DNA from: Nonomuraea jiangxiensis
GTDB taxonomy: Bacteria > Actinomycetota > Actinomycetes > Streptosporangiales > Streptosporangiaceae
Length of the DNA: 64,000 nt
Reading direction: 5' to 3'
Assembly (NCBI RefSeq): GCF_900099965.1
Contig: NZ_FNDJ01000012.1
Location: 248,001 to 312,000, forward strand
The position numbers and the translations under genes were made by a program. Below the pieces are notes generated by a model, which was not told the origin of the DNA, did not search any database, and saw nothing but the letters and a program-made list of their open reading frames with translations. This document shows, piece by piece, positions 16,479-23,598 of the stretch; position 1 is the stretch's first letter, and each line of letters starts with the position of its first letter.

Positions 16479-17270
16479 TCATCGGGCGCGCCTGGCCGCT
16501 TCGCCGCCGCGCGTGAAGGGCGCCGTCGGCGCCGACGGCGCGAACTTGGCCAGCGAGCGATATCCCGCGCGGTAGGCCGAGCTCAGCAGCCGCAGCAACT
16601 CGCTCTCCGCGTCGTGCCTGAGCACGCCGTGCAGCCGGGTCAGGTCGTTCAGATAGCGCTCATACCGGGCCAGCCGGGTGTACCGGGACCCGTTCAGCGC
16701 CGTGACGACCTTCGACCGGGGCGCCCCGTCCTCGATCAGCGCCGCCACGTCCAGCCGCCGCTCGATCGCCTCCAGCCGGGCGTGCACCCGCTCCCGCCGG
16801 CGCTCCTCGGGCGAGAGGCGCTCGACGATGCGCTCGTAGTAGCGGTTGGCGGCCAGGCTGAGCTCGTAGACGTTCCAGGAGTCGTCCACCCGCTTCTCGC
16901 ACCAGATCCGCTGGTCCTCGGCCATCGCCTGATCCAGCTTCGCCAGCAGCGACACCAGCCAGAACGTCGCCGCCTCCCGCGCCAGCGACCGCCGCTCCTC
17001 CTCCTTGCCCCGCATCTGGCTGAGCCAGAGCCCGCTCGGCGCGATGGCCCCGAGCAGGGTGGACAGGTGCTGGTTCAGCAGCGCCCCGCCCGCCAGCGCG
17101 ACCCCGGCGGAGACGCACCCGGTCAGTACGGTGATCGCCAGGGCGAGCCGGCGCCCCGCCGGCCCGAACGGCCGCCCCTTCCCCTGGCACCGCAGCAGCA
17201 GGAACCCGACCGCCGAGACGATGGCCAGCACCACGGTGAAGCCAACCTGCGCCGCCGAAACAGGCTGCAT
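16479..17270 (-). CDS. Unrecognised membrane-anchored helical protein
   Basis: A 263-residue protein not assigned to a family. The first 80 residues hold two clear hydrophobic segments (VGFTVVLAIVSAVGFLLL and LALAITVLTGCVSAGVALAGG) and a weaker third. The rest is a cytoplasmic, highly charged, mostly helical domain with an EEERRSLAREAATFWLV stretch and a central R-rich coiled region (ERLSPEERRRERVHARLEAIERRLD). The stop lies 16 bases past the convergent XRE stop. Its 5' end is divergent from arfB across a gap that holds a perfect inverted repeat. Confidence 0.65.
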   Translation of the reverse strand: MQPVSAAQVGFTVVLAIVSAVGFLLLRCQGKGRPFGPAGRRLALAITVLTGCVSAGVALAGGALLNQHLSTLLGAIAPSGLWLSQMRGKEEERRSLAREAATFWLVSLLAKLDQAMAEDQRIWCEKRVDDSWNVYELSLAANRYYERIVERLSPEERRRERVHARLEAIERRLDVAALIEDGAPRSKVVTALNGSRYTRLARYERYLNDLTRLHGVLRHDAESELLRLLSSAYRAGYRSLAKFAPSAPTAPFTRGGEAARRAR

Positions 17271-17330
17271 GGAATTCGCCTCTCCTGTGTGGTGTTCCTT
17301 TCATATTCGCAGCGACGGCGTAGCTTGGAA

Positions 17331-17349
17331 ATGCCGTTGCGAACGGCAT
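17331..17349. promoter_or_regulatory. Perfect inverted repeat in the divergent region before arfB
   Basis: ATGCCGTT-GCG-AACGGCAT is a perfect 8-bp inverted repeat with a 3-base spacer. It lies between the membrane-protein gene (minus) and arfB (plus), the geometry of a dimeric repressor site. The cognate regulator is unknown. Confidence 0.5.
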
Positions 17350-17411
17350 ATGTCACCCATGTACGGTGATATCCGCATCAACGGCGCACATCGTGAACAG
17401 GAGCCCCACGC

Positions 17412-17819
17412 ATGCCCGGCCCGCTGGTCGTCAACGACTCGGTCGTCATTCCCGACGCCGAGCTCGTCTGGCGTTTCTCGCGCTCGTCAGGCCCGGGCGG
17501 CCAGGGCGTCAACACCACGGACAGCCGTGTGGAGCTGGTTTTCGACGTGGCCGCGACGACCGCGCTGCCGCCCGAGCTGAAGGCCAGGGCACTCGATCGC
17601 CTGGGCGTCACCACGATCACCATCGCCGCCTCCGAACACCGTTCCCAGCTCAGGAACAGGGAGGCCGCCGCCGACCGGCTGGCGCAGCGCGTGCGCGAGG
17701 CCATCGCCCCGCCCCCGAAGCACCGCCGCAAGACCAAGCCCAGCCGGGGCGCCGTCGAACGCCGCATCGCCGCCAAGAAGCAGCGCTCCGACCTCAAGCG
17801 CCTGCGCCGCGAGCCCTGA
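17412..17819 (+). CDS. arfB: Alternative ribosome-rescue factor / peptidyl-tRNA hydrolase ArfB
   Basis: A 135-residue protein of the YaeJ/ICT1 family. The release-factor GGQ motif is present in SSGPGGQGVNTTDSRVEL, and the C-terminal tail is rich in Lys and Arg (KHRRKTKPSRGAVERRIAAKK), as needed to enter the empty mRNA channel. It frees ribosomes stalled on mRNA lacking a stop codon by hydrolysing peptidyl-tRNA. Length and motif spacing match the family. It is monocistronic, with a convergent gene 18 bases downstream. Confidence 0.94.
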   Translation: MPGPLVVNDSVVIPDAELVWRFSRSSGPGGQGVNTTDSRVELVFDVAATTALPPELKARALDRLGVTTITIAASEHRSQLRNREAAADRLAQRVREAIAPPPKHRRKTKPSRGAVERRIAAKKQRSDLKRLRREP

Positions 17820-17837
17820 CGGGCCGCCCGGCCTGGC

Positions 17838-18374
17838 TCAGAGCGACAGCGCGGGTTCCAGCACCTGGGCCGGGCAGAGCTGCCCGATCACGGCCCGCAC
17901 CTGCGCCCTCAGGTCGGGCGAGGTCAGATGGCCGTCCTCGTCGAAGTGGGGCCAGACCGGTGAGATCACCAGCTCGGCCCCCATGACGACGGCCCCCGCC
18001 CCCTGCAACTGCTTGTAGAGCTCGGCCTGGGCCCACATGGCGCCGCAGGCCCGCGCGCTCGCGCTCATCGCCGCGACGTGCTTGCCCGACAGCTCGCCCA
18101 GGGCCGCCATCCAGTCCAGCGCGTACGTCAGCTCGGCCGGCAGCAGGCTGTGCTCGGGAGCGGTCACCAGTACGGCGTCGGACGACGCGACCAGCCTGGA
18201 CAACTCGCGCACGGAGGCCGGGACGGCGGGCCCGGCGGTGTACGGCGGGATCTCGCCGAGCCCCTGCCACACCTCGAAATCCACGCCCTCGGGCAACTCG
18301 CCGCCCGCCGCTTCCAGCAGTCTGTTGATGAACGACCCCGCGTGGAGGCTGGCGGCGATCCCGATGATTTTCAC
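17838..18374 (-). CDS. NADPH-dependent FMN reductase (flavodoxin fold)
   Basis: A 178-residue protein. The N-terminus VKIIGIAASLHAGSFINRLL matches the FMN phosphate-binding loop of the NADPH-dependent FMN reductase family, and TAPEHSLLPAELTYALDW matches the family's central motif (usually PEYN). The GTG at 18374 is chosen because it begins directly at the first beta-strand and is preceded by GGGGAGCAAGG. It may supply reduced flavin or act as a quinone or azo reductase; neighbours do not narrow this. Confidence 0.85.
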   Translation of the reverse strand: MKIIGIAASLHAGSFINRLLEAAGGELPEGVDFEVWQGLGEIPPYTAGPAVPASVRELSRLVASSDAVLVTAPEHSLLPAELTYALDWMAALGELSGKHVAAMSASARACGAMWAQAELYKQLQGAGAVVMGAELVISPVWPHFDEDGHLTSPDLRAQVRAVIGQLCPAQVLEPALSL

Positions 18375-18544
18375 CCTTGCTCCCCAGGCTTCCGGTGTGT
18401 ACGGAAAACCTGCCCGATGCCCGGGATGCCAAGACCATCCCCCGGTCAAGAGGCGCACAGGGTTCGGCGGTCCACCCGCCCGGCGAGTCGCGATCGTGGC
18501 GGGGAGCTCCGCGCCCCGCCGATCAGTTCACCCGTGGCGACCGG

Positions 18545-19477
18545 TCAGCCCGCGGTGGCGGCCGCGCGGGCCCGGCGCTCTTCCCTGCGCTCGACGAACC
18601 TGGCCGCCGTGGTCTCGGTCTTGGCCAGGAACGCGGCCAGCTCCTCGCGGGCCCGCTCACCCTCGTCGTCCAGCCCGGTCTTCTCGAACACCGACCACTG
18701 CCGCAGCACCGGCATCAGGACGTCGTCGAGGTGCAGACGGAGGTCGTAGATGCCCTCGTTCGCGATGATCATGGCCTTGCGGGCGAACCCCTCGATGCCC
18801 GTGCCCGGCATCTGGAACGTGGTGACGACGTCGGTCACCGAACGCATGGTCTGGTTGGGGTCGAGCTCGAAGGCCGCCTTGAGCAGGTTGCGGTAGAAGA
18901 GCATGTGCAGGTTCTCGTCGGCGGCGATCCTGGCCAGCAGCCGCTCACAGCCCTCGTCGCCGGAGGCCCTGCCGGTGTTGCGGTGCGCGATGCGGGTGGC
19001 CAGCTCCTGGAACGAGACGTACGCGAGCTGGTGCAGCATGGTGTCGTAATCGCTGACGAACCCGTTCTCCATGTGGTGCATGCGGGCCCGCTCCAGGGCG
19101 ACCGGGTCGACGGCGCGGGTGACGGTCAGATAGTCACGGAGGGCGGTACCGTGCCGATCCTCCTCGGCCGTCCACCGGTGAACCCAGGTCCCCCAGGCGC
19201 CGTCGCGGCCGAACGTGGTGGCGATCTCGTGGTGATAGCTGGGGAGATTGTCCTCGGTGAGGAGATTGACGATCAGCGAGACGCGGGCGGCCTCGGGGAT
19301 CTTCGAGTCGCCTTCCTGCCAGGCCTGGCCCCCGTAGACGCCGTCGAAGTCACGGCCCTCGCTCCACGGGATGTACTCGTGCGGGAACCACTCCTTGGCC
19401 ATCGTGTGATGGCGGTCGAGCTCCACCGCGACTACCGGCTCGAGCTCGTGCAGCAGCTCCGTCTGAGTCATCGCCAT
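18545..19477 (-). CDS. Acyl-ACP desaturase (di-iron, DesA family)
   Basis: A 310-residue ferritin-like desaturase homologous to mycobacterial DesA1/DesA2 and plant stearoyl-ACP desaturase. It inserts a double bond into acyl-ACP using O2 and a di-iron centre. The iron-ligand pattern is seen as WTAEEDRHG (EExxH) and ARIAADENLHMLF (DENxH), together with an upstream glutamate in LTEDNLP. The ATG at 19477 has AAGGAG 10 bases upstream. Directly upstream are a 12-bp palindrome and a strong candidate iron box, suggesting control by lipid supply and iron. It lies alone, without its ferredoxin. Confidence 0.92.
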   Translation of the reverse strand: MAMTQTELLHELEPVVAVELDRHHTMAKEWFPHEYIPWSEGRDFDGVYGGQAWQEGDSKIPEAARVSLIVNLLTEDNLPSYHHEIATTFGRDGAWGTWVHRWTAEEDRHGTALRDYLTVTRAVDPVALERARMHHMENGFVSDYDTMLHQLAYVSFQELATRIAHRNTGRASGDEGCERLLARIAADENLHMLFYRNLLKAAFELDPNQTMRSVTDVVTTFQMPGTGIEGFARKAMIIANEGIYDLRLHLDDVLMPVLRQWSVFEKTGLDDEGERAREELAAFLAKTETTAARFVERREERRARAAATAG

Positions 19478-19498
19478 AAAAGATCTTCTCCTTCAGGT

Positions 19499-19526
19499 TA
19501 CGGTACCGTAGGTTAGGCTACCCGAA
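19499..19526 (-). promoter_or_regulatory. Palindrome plus putative IdeR/DmdR iron box before the desaturase
   Basis: TACGGTACCGTA (19499-19510) is a perfect 12-bp palindrome. It overlaps a 19-mer at 19508-19526 that matches the actinobacterial iron-box consensus TTAGGTTAGGCTAACCTAA at 16 of 19 positions. On the minus strand TAGCCT inside it fits a TANNNT -10, so both elements would cover the promoter. A TetR-type repressor such as MadR, which controls desaturases in mycobacteria, is one candidate for the palindrome. Functional assignment is inferred. Confidence 0.6.
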
Positions 19527-19616
19527 GGACATACCGGTCATAGAGGGTTCCGATATGCGACCCGGTGTCCGCTGTGTCCCACTTACCATTCTGGACGCCT
19601 GGAGCGCACGACGCGA

Positions 19617-20039
19617 CTATGCGCTCTCCTGCAACAGCCGATCGAGCTTGATACCCAGATCGGTCATCTCCGAACGGACGGAGCCGAACTCCTGCTCGAT
19701 CTCGGACCGCACGGAGGCGAACTGGTCGGCGATCTCCGTCCGGATCCACGTGTCGTCGGCCTCCGTGCCGGCGAGCCGGGTGTTCACCTCTCGCCGGATC
19801 GCCGCCACCTCGGTCTCGACGGCCGCGAACTGCTCGGCCACCTCGACCCTGGACGTCGCCATCCCGGCCCTGATCGCGGCGATCTCCGACTGCAGGTGCT
19901 TGGTCCGGTCGTTGATCTCACCCAGGAGACCCTCCTCCCGGCCCCGCTCCTCCCTCGACGCCGCCTCGCCTAAGCGCATGGTGGCTTCGAGGGTCTCCAC
20001 ACGGAGCTTCAGATCGAGGATCTCCGCCCGTACGTCCAC
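19617..20039 (-). CDS. Coiled-coil protein, copy 1 of a tandem pair
   Basis: A 140-residue protein made almost entirely of helix with heptad spacing (ILDLKLRVETLEATM ... EINDRTKHLQSEIAAIRAG). Its N-terminus VDVRAEILDLKLR and C-terminus LGIKLDRLLQES align with those of the next gene upstream, so the two are paralogues. The GTG at 20039 is chosen because GAGGTGG lies 5 bases upstream and this matches the partner's start. No signal peptide or TM is visible. Function is unknown; a self-assembling rod or adaptor role is a guess. Confidence 0.65.
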   Translation of the reverse strand: MDVRAEILDLKLRVETLEATMRLGEAASREERGREEGLLGEINDRTKHLQSEIAAIRAGMATSRVEVAEQFAAVETEVAAIRREVNTRLAGTEADDTWIRTEIADQFASVRSEIEQEFGSVRSEMTDLGIKLDRLLQESA

Positions 20040-20224
20040 GCACGCCACCTCTGTATCGCCCTGCATCGCCACGAAGGAACGTGACCAATCTATCCCGAGC
20101 CACCCTCCCCTCGTCACCACTTGGTCGCAGTCCGTAAGCAAAACCCACCCCACCACACCGAAACCGCCACCCCGCGCACGGGGTGACGGCTCCCGATTCG
20201 ACCACCCAGCCGCCGCGACGACGG

Positions 20225-20752
20225 CTACGCGCCCAACTTCCGCAGCACCCGATCCAGCTTGGACCCCAGATCGGCGATATCACCCTTCACCTCGGTCCGG
20301 AGCTCGGCGATCTCGCCCTTCAGCTCGGTCCGAACACTCGCGACCTCGGCCCGGACTTCGGCGATCTCGCCCTTCAGCTCGGTCCGGACACTCGCGACTT
20401 CGGCCCGGACTTCGGCGATCTCACCCTTGAGCTCGGTCCGAACACTCGCGATCTCCGTGCGGACCTCGGTGATCTCGCCCTTGAGCTCCTTGTGGACATC
20501 GGCGAGGTCGCTCTTCAGCACGGTGATGTCGCCCTGCATCACCGCGATGTCGCCCCCCATCACGGTGATGTCCCCCCGCATCGCCGTGATGTCGGTCTGC
20601 ATCACGCGGATGCGATCGTTCATGTCGTAGAGGACTCCATTGTGCCGATCGAGCTCCTTGCTGTGATCCGAGACCAGTCCACCCGACACCATGAGACCCT
20701 CCACCTTCCGCAGCCGGACGTCCAAATTCCGGATCTCGGCCTGCACGTTCAT
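20225..20752 (-). CDS. Coiled-coil repeat protein, copy 2 of a tandem pair
   Basis: A 175-residue helical protein. After an N-terminal segment (MNVQAEIRNLDVRLRKVEGL) it has heptads of the form DITAMRG-DITVMGG-DIAVMQG. Nearly identical 18-residue units then follow (ELKGEIAEVRAEVASVRT), ending with LGSKLDRVLRKLG. GAGGAGGG lies 5 bases before the ATG. The gene has a clear promoter region with an 11/12 inverted repeat. The exact DNA repeats imply recent expansion. No domain family is assigned; the fold resembles apolipoprotein-like or tail-fibre coiled coils only in general character. Confidence 0.72.
   Translation of the reverse strand: MNVQAEIRNLDVRLRKVEGLMVSGGLVSDHSKELDRHNGVLYDMNDRIRVMQTDITAMRGDITVMGGDIAVMQGDITVLKSDLADVHKELKGEITEVRTEIASVRTELKGEIAEVRAEVASVRTELKGEIAEVRAEVASVRTELKGEIAELRTEVKGDIADLGSKLDRVLRKLGA
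20272..20490. repeat. 54-bp tandem repeat inside the coiled-coil gene
   Basis: CGGCGATCTC or CGGTGATCTC recurs at 20305, 20359, 20413 and 20467, exactly 54 bases apart, with a truncated unit 33 bases before the first. Each unit encodes 18 residues of coiled coil. Near identity of the units points to recent slippage or unequal crossing-over. Confidence 0.85.
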
Positions 20753-20776
20753 GTGCCCTCCTCTAGGGTGCGAGAA

Positions 20777-20807
20777 GGGACCTGGCTAGTGATAGTAGCC
20801 GGGTCCC
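20777..20807 (-). promoter_or_regulatory. Operator-like inverted repeat over the coiled-coil promoter
   Basis: GGGACCTGGCTA and TAGCCGGGTCCC pair at 11 of 12 positions around a 7-base spacer. On the minus strand a TACTAT -10 lies in the centre with TTACAG about 15 bases upstream. The layout suggests repression of the coiled-coil gene. Confidence 0.5.
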
Positions 20808-20851
20808 ACTTTCTGTAAGCACATGGTTGCAGAGAGTTCAAGATCGCATGA

Positions 20852-20870
20852 CCCGGCCGCGACGGCCGGG
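20852..20870 (-). terminator. Stem-loop after the DinB-like gene
   Basis: CCCGGCC-GCGAC-GGCCGGG is a perfect 7-bp stem with a 5-base loop. It lies 32 bases past the stop at 20902. A second perfect palindrome, CCACCCGGGTGG, lies at 20882-20893. Confidence 0.5.
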
Positions 20871-20901
20871 AGTGGTTTCTTCCACCCGGGTGGGGTCGGG
20901 G

Positions 20902-21525
20902 TCATGTCCGGTCTTCGATCTCCCACAGGTGGTCCACGACGTGCCAGATGATGCGGCGGACGCCGTAGCGGGGCGGCCAGCCTGTGGTCAGTGGCGGCTC
21001 CCAGGGGTGGGAGAGCGCCTCGGCCAGTTCCTCCCGCATGGCGTCCCGGTCGGCCCGCGACCTGTACGGCCGGTGCCGGACGCCGAGCTTCCTGGCGTAG
21101 GCCCGCTCGGCCTCCTCCACGTGGGCGACCATCTTCGCCAGGTCCCGTCCCCCGCCCCGCGGCCCCTTGCGGAGCTCCTCCGGGGACCCGCCGGCCGTCT
21201 CGTCGAAGAGCGCCCAGGCGGCCCGCATGAGGGCGACGCCGCGTTCGGCCTCATCGGCCGGTACGGGCGCCAGGTCCAGGTCCGGCACGGTGTACGGCAC
21301 GCCGAAGTCGGTGGTCTGGCTGCCCGGCACCCGCCCGGTCACCACCGGGTCCCCGGGCGAGAAGTCCAGCCCGGCGCGGGCGGCCACCACGCGGTAACGC
21401 GGGACGTACTCCATGAGACGGTCGAGCGCCGCCTCCTCGCCTGCGGCGATCCGGCACCAGCCGGGCCAGTCGATCGCGCAGGCGAAGACCTTCTTCGGGC
21501 CGCTCTCCAGGTAAACGCGGGTCAT
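20902..21525 (-). CDS. DinB-like protein with HicB-like N-terminus
   Basis: A 207-residue hypothetical protein. The N-terminus (VYLESGPKKVFACAIDWPGWCR...EEAALDRLMEY) resembles the HicB/partial-RNase-H beta sheet. The second half is helical and ends with YGVRRIIWHVVDHLWEIEDR, a DinB-superfamily type helix with its conserved His pair. Proteins with this layout are common in actinomycetes but not characterised. It is alone between the coiled-coil genes and a HAD gene. A metal-dependent thiol transfer role like other DinB proteins is only possible. Confidence 0.65.
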   Translation of the reverse strand: MTRVYLESGPKKVFACAIDWPGWCRIAAGEEAALDRLMEYVPRYRVVAARAGLDFSPGDPVVTGRVPGSQTTDFGVPYTVPDLDLAPVPADEAERGVALMRAAWALFDETAGGSPEELRKGPRGGGRDLAKMVAHVEEAERAYARKLGVRHRPYRSRADRDAMREELAEALSHPWEPPLTTGWPPRYGVRRIIWHVVDHLWEIEDRT

Positions 21526-21568
21526 GCCACGTCACCCTGCCACGCATACCTGTCAGGGCCGGTCAGGT

Positions 21569-22348
21569 TCAGATGAGGTCGACGAGGTCGGCCACCGAGT
21601 CGACCACCAGCGAGGGCCGGTAGGGGAAGCGGTCGATCTGCTCACGCTGGGTCACGCCGGTCAGCACCAGGATGGTGAACAGGCCCGCCTCCATGCCGGA
21701 GACGATGTCGGTGTCCATGCGGTCGCCGATCATCGCCGTGGTCTCGCTGTGCGCCTCGATCTCGTTGAGCGCGCTGCGCATCATGCGCGGGTTGGGCTTG
21801 CCGATGAAGTAGGGCTCGACCCCGGTGGCCTTGGTGACGAGGGCGGCCACGGCGCCGCAGGCCGGCAGGGAGCCCTCGGTCGAGGGGCCGATGGGGTCGG
21901 GGTTGGTGGCGATGAAGCGGGCGCCGCCCTCGATGAGGCGGATGGCCCGGGTGATCTGCGAGAAGCTGTAGGTGCGGGTCTCGCCCAGCACGACGTAGTC
22001 GGGCTGGCTGTCGGTGAGCACGTAGCCGACCTCGTGCAGCGCCGTCGTCAGGCCCGCCTCGCCGATGACGTACGCGCTGCCGCCGGGCCGCTGGTCGTCC
22101 AGGAACTGGGCGGTGGCCAGGGCGGAGGTCCAGATGGACTCCGGCGGCACGTGCAGGCCGGCGCCGCTCAGCCGCGCCGACAGGTCGCGCCGGGTGTAGA
22201 TCGAGTTGTTCGTCAGGATCCTGAACCTCCTGCCCGACTCGCTGAGCCTCTTGACGAACTCGTCCGCGCCGGGAACCGGCCGCCCCTCGTGGACGAGTAC
22301 GCCGTCCATGTCGGACAACCAAGAATCGATCCGCTTACCCTGAGTCAC
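21569..22348 (-). CDS. HAD-IIA phosphatase (NagD-like)
   Basis: A 259-residue phosphatase. Motif I is WLSDMDGVLVHEG (DMDGV), motif II is ILTNNSIYTRRDL, and motif III/IV includes GKPNPRMMRSALNEIE and MIGDRMDTDIVSGMEAG. The C2 cap between motifs II and III is typical of NagD and p-nitrophenylphosphatases, which dephosphorylate sugar phosphates or nucleotides. The GTG at 22348 is chosen because a TACGAT -10 lies 6 bases upstream. It is divergent from the M20 amidohydrolase with 61 bases between. Confidence 0.9.
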   Translation of the reverse strand: MTQGKRIDSWLSDMDGVLVHEGRPVPGADEFVKRLSESGRRFRILTNNSIYTRRDLSARLSGAGLHVPPESIWTSALATAQFLDDQRPGGSAYVIGEAGLTTALHEVGYVLTDSQPDYVVLGETRTYSFSQITRAIRLIEGGARFIATNPDPIGPSTEGSLPACGAVAALVTKATGVEPYFIGKPNPRMMRSALNEIEAHSETTAMIGDRMDTDIVSGMEAGLFTILVLTGVTQREQIDRFPYRPSLVVDSVADLVDLI

Positions 22349-22354
22349 CCGGAC

Positions 22355-22360
22355 ATCGTA
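22355..22360 (-). promoter_or_regulatory. -10 element of the leaderless HAD-IIA gene
   Basis: On the minus strand TACGAT (TANNNT) ends 6 bases before the GTG at 22348. Confidence 0.5.
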
Positions 22361-22409
22361 CCGAGCGCGCCTTATCGACTTCCTGCCTGGTACGTGAACA
22401 ATGTGAACC

Positions 22410-23597
22410 ATGTCGTTCACTGAATCCGCAGAGGACATGCGGGAAGAACTCATCCAGCTCAGACACTCGTTGCACACCACGCCGGAGGTCGGCCTCCACC
22501 TGCCGCGCACCCAGGAGAAGGTGCTGGCGGCGCTGGACGGCCTGCCCCTGGAGATCAAGACGGGCACCGCCCTGAGCTCCGTAACGGCGGTGTTGCGCGG
22601 TGGCAGGCCGGGACCCGCGATCCTGCTGCGCGGGGACATGGACGCCCTGCCGGTGATGGAGAAGAACGACCTGCCCTACCGGTCGGAGTCACCCGGGCAG
22701 ATGCACGCTTGCGGCCACGACCTGCACACCACGATGCTGGTGGGCGCGGCCCGGCTGCTCAGCGCGCGGCGGGAGGAGCTCGCGGGTGACGTCATCTTCA
22801 TGTTCCAGCCGGGCGAGGAGGGCCACGACGGCGCCAAGCACATGATCGGCGAGGGCGTGCTGGACGCGGCCGGGGAGCGGCCGGTGGCGGCGTACGGGAT
22901 GCACGTGGTCTCGTCGATGTTGCCGCCGGGGCTGTTCTCGGCGCGGCCCGGGCCGATGATGGCGGCGGCCGACGTGTTCTGCGTCACGGTGAAGGGCCGT
23001 GGCGGGCACGGTTCGACCCCGCACCGGGCGCTGGACCCGATCCAGGCCGCCTGCGAGATGGTGGTGTCGATGCAGGCGATGGTGACCAGGTCGTTCGACG
23101 TGTTCGACCCGGTCGTCGTGACCGTGGGCACCTTCCACGGCGGGTCGAAGGACAACATCATCCCCGACGACGCCATGTTCGAGGCCACCGTGCGCACCTT
23201 CAGCAAGGAGAACCGGAGGCTGATCAAGCGCCGGCTGGTGGAGGTCGTGGAGGGCGTCGCGGCGGCGCACGGGCTGCGGGTCGAGACGTCGTTCGGGATG
23301 GGCTACCCGGTGACGGTCAACAACGAGGACGAGGCGGCCTTCGTCGGGCGCACGGCCGAGGAGTTGTTCGGGGCCGGGCGCTTCTTCGTCACGCCGAACC
23401 CTGTGATGGGCTCGGAGGATTTCTCGTACGTGCTGGAGTCCGTGCCGGGGGCCTTCGCCTTCCTGGGCGCGTGCCCGCCGGACCGTGACCCGGCGACGGC
23501 GCCGTACAACCACTCGCCCGAGGCGCTCTTCGACGACGCGGTGCTGCCGGACGGCACCGCGCTCTACGCGGCGCTGGCCTTCTCGCGGCTGTCCTGA
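22410..23597 (+). CDS. M20-family amidohydrolase
   Basis: A 395-residue zinc/manganese aminoacylase-type hydrolase. Metal-site motifs are HACGHD, FQPGEEGHDGA, YGMHV and the C-terminal NHSPEALFDD; the dimerisation domain lies at about residues 185-300. It probably removes acyl groups from amino acids or small peptides (hippurate hydrolase/AmiA type). The ATG at 22410 follows a 9-base near-direct repeat (GTGAACAAT GTGAACCAT). It is followed after one base by an alcohol dehydrogenase gene, so the two form an operon. It lies close to the muropeptide locus, but a link is not shown. Confidence 0.92.
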   Translation: MSFTESAEDMREELIQLRHSLHTTPEVGLHLPRTQEKVLAALDGLPLEIKTGTALSSVTAVLRGGRPGPAILLRGDMDALPVMEKNDLPYRSESPGQMHACGHDLHTTMLVGAARLLSARREELAGDVIFMFQPGEEGHDGAKHMIGEGVLDAAGERPVAAYGMHVVSSMLPPGLFSARPGPMMAAADVFCVTVKGRGGHGSTPHRALDPIQAACEMVVSMQAMVTRSFDVFDPVVVTVGTFHGGSKDNIIPDDAMFEATVRTFSKENRRLIKRRLVEVVEGVAAAHGLRVETSFGMGYPVTVNNEDEAAFVGRTAEELFGAGRFFVTPNPVMGSEDFSYVLESVPGAFAFLGACPPDRDPATAPYNHSPEALFDDAVLPDGTALYAALAFSRLS

Positions 23598-23598
23598 C

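Noticed and set aside
20281..20490. Regular repeats that could suggest a CRISPR array
   Set aside because: The units are contiguous 54-bp coding repeats in frame with a coiled-coil protein, without spacers or cas genes.
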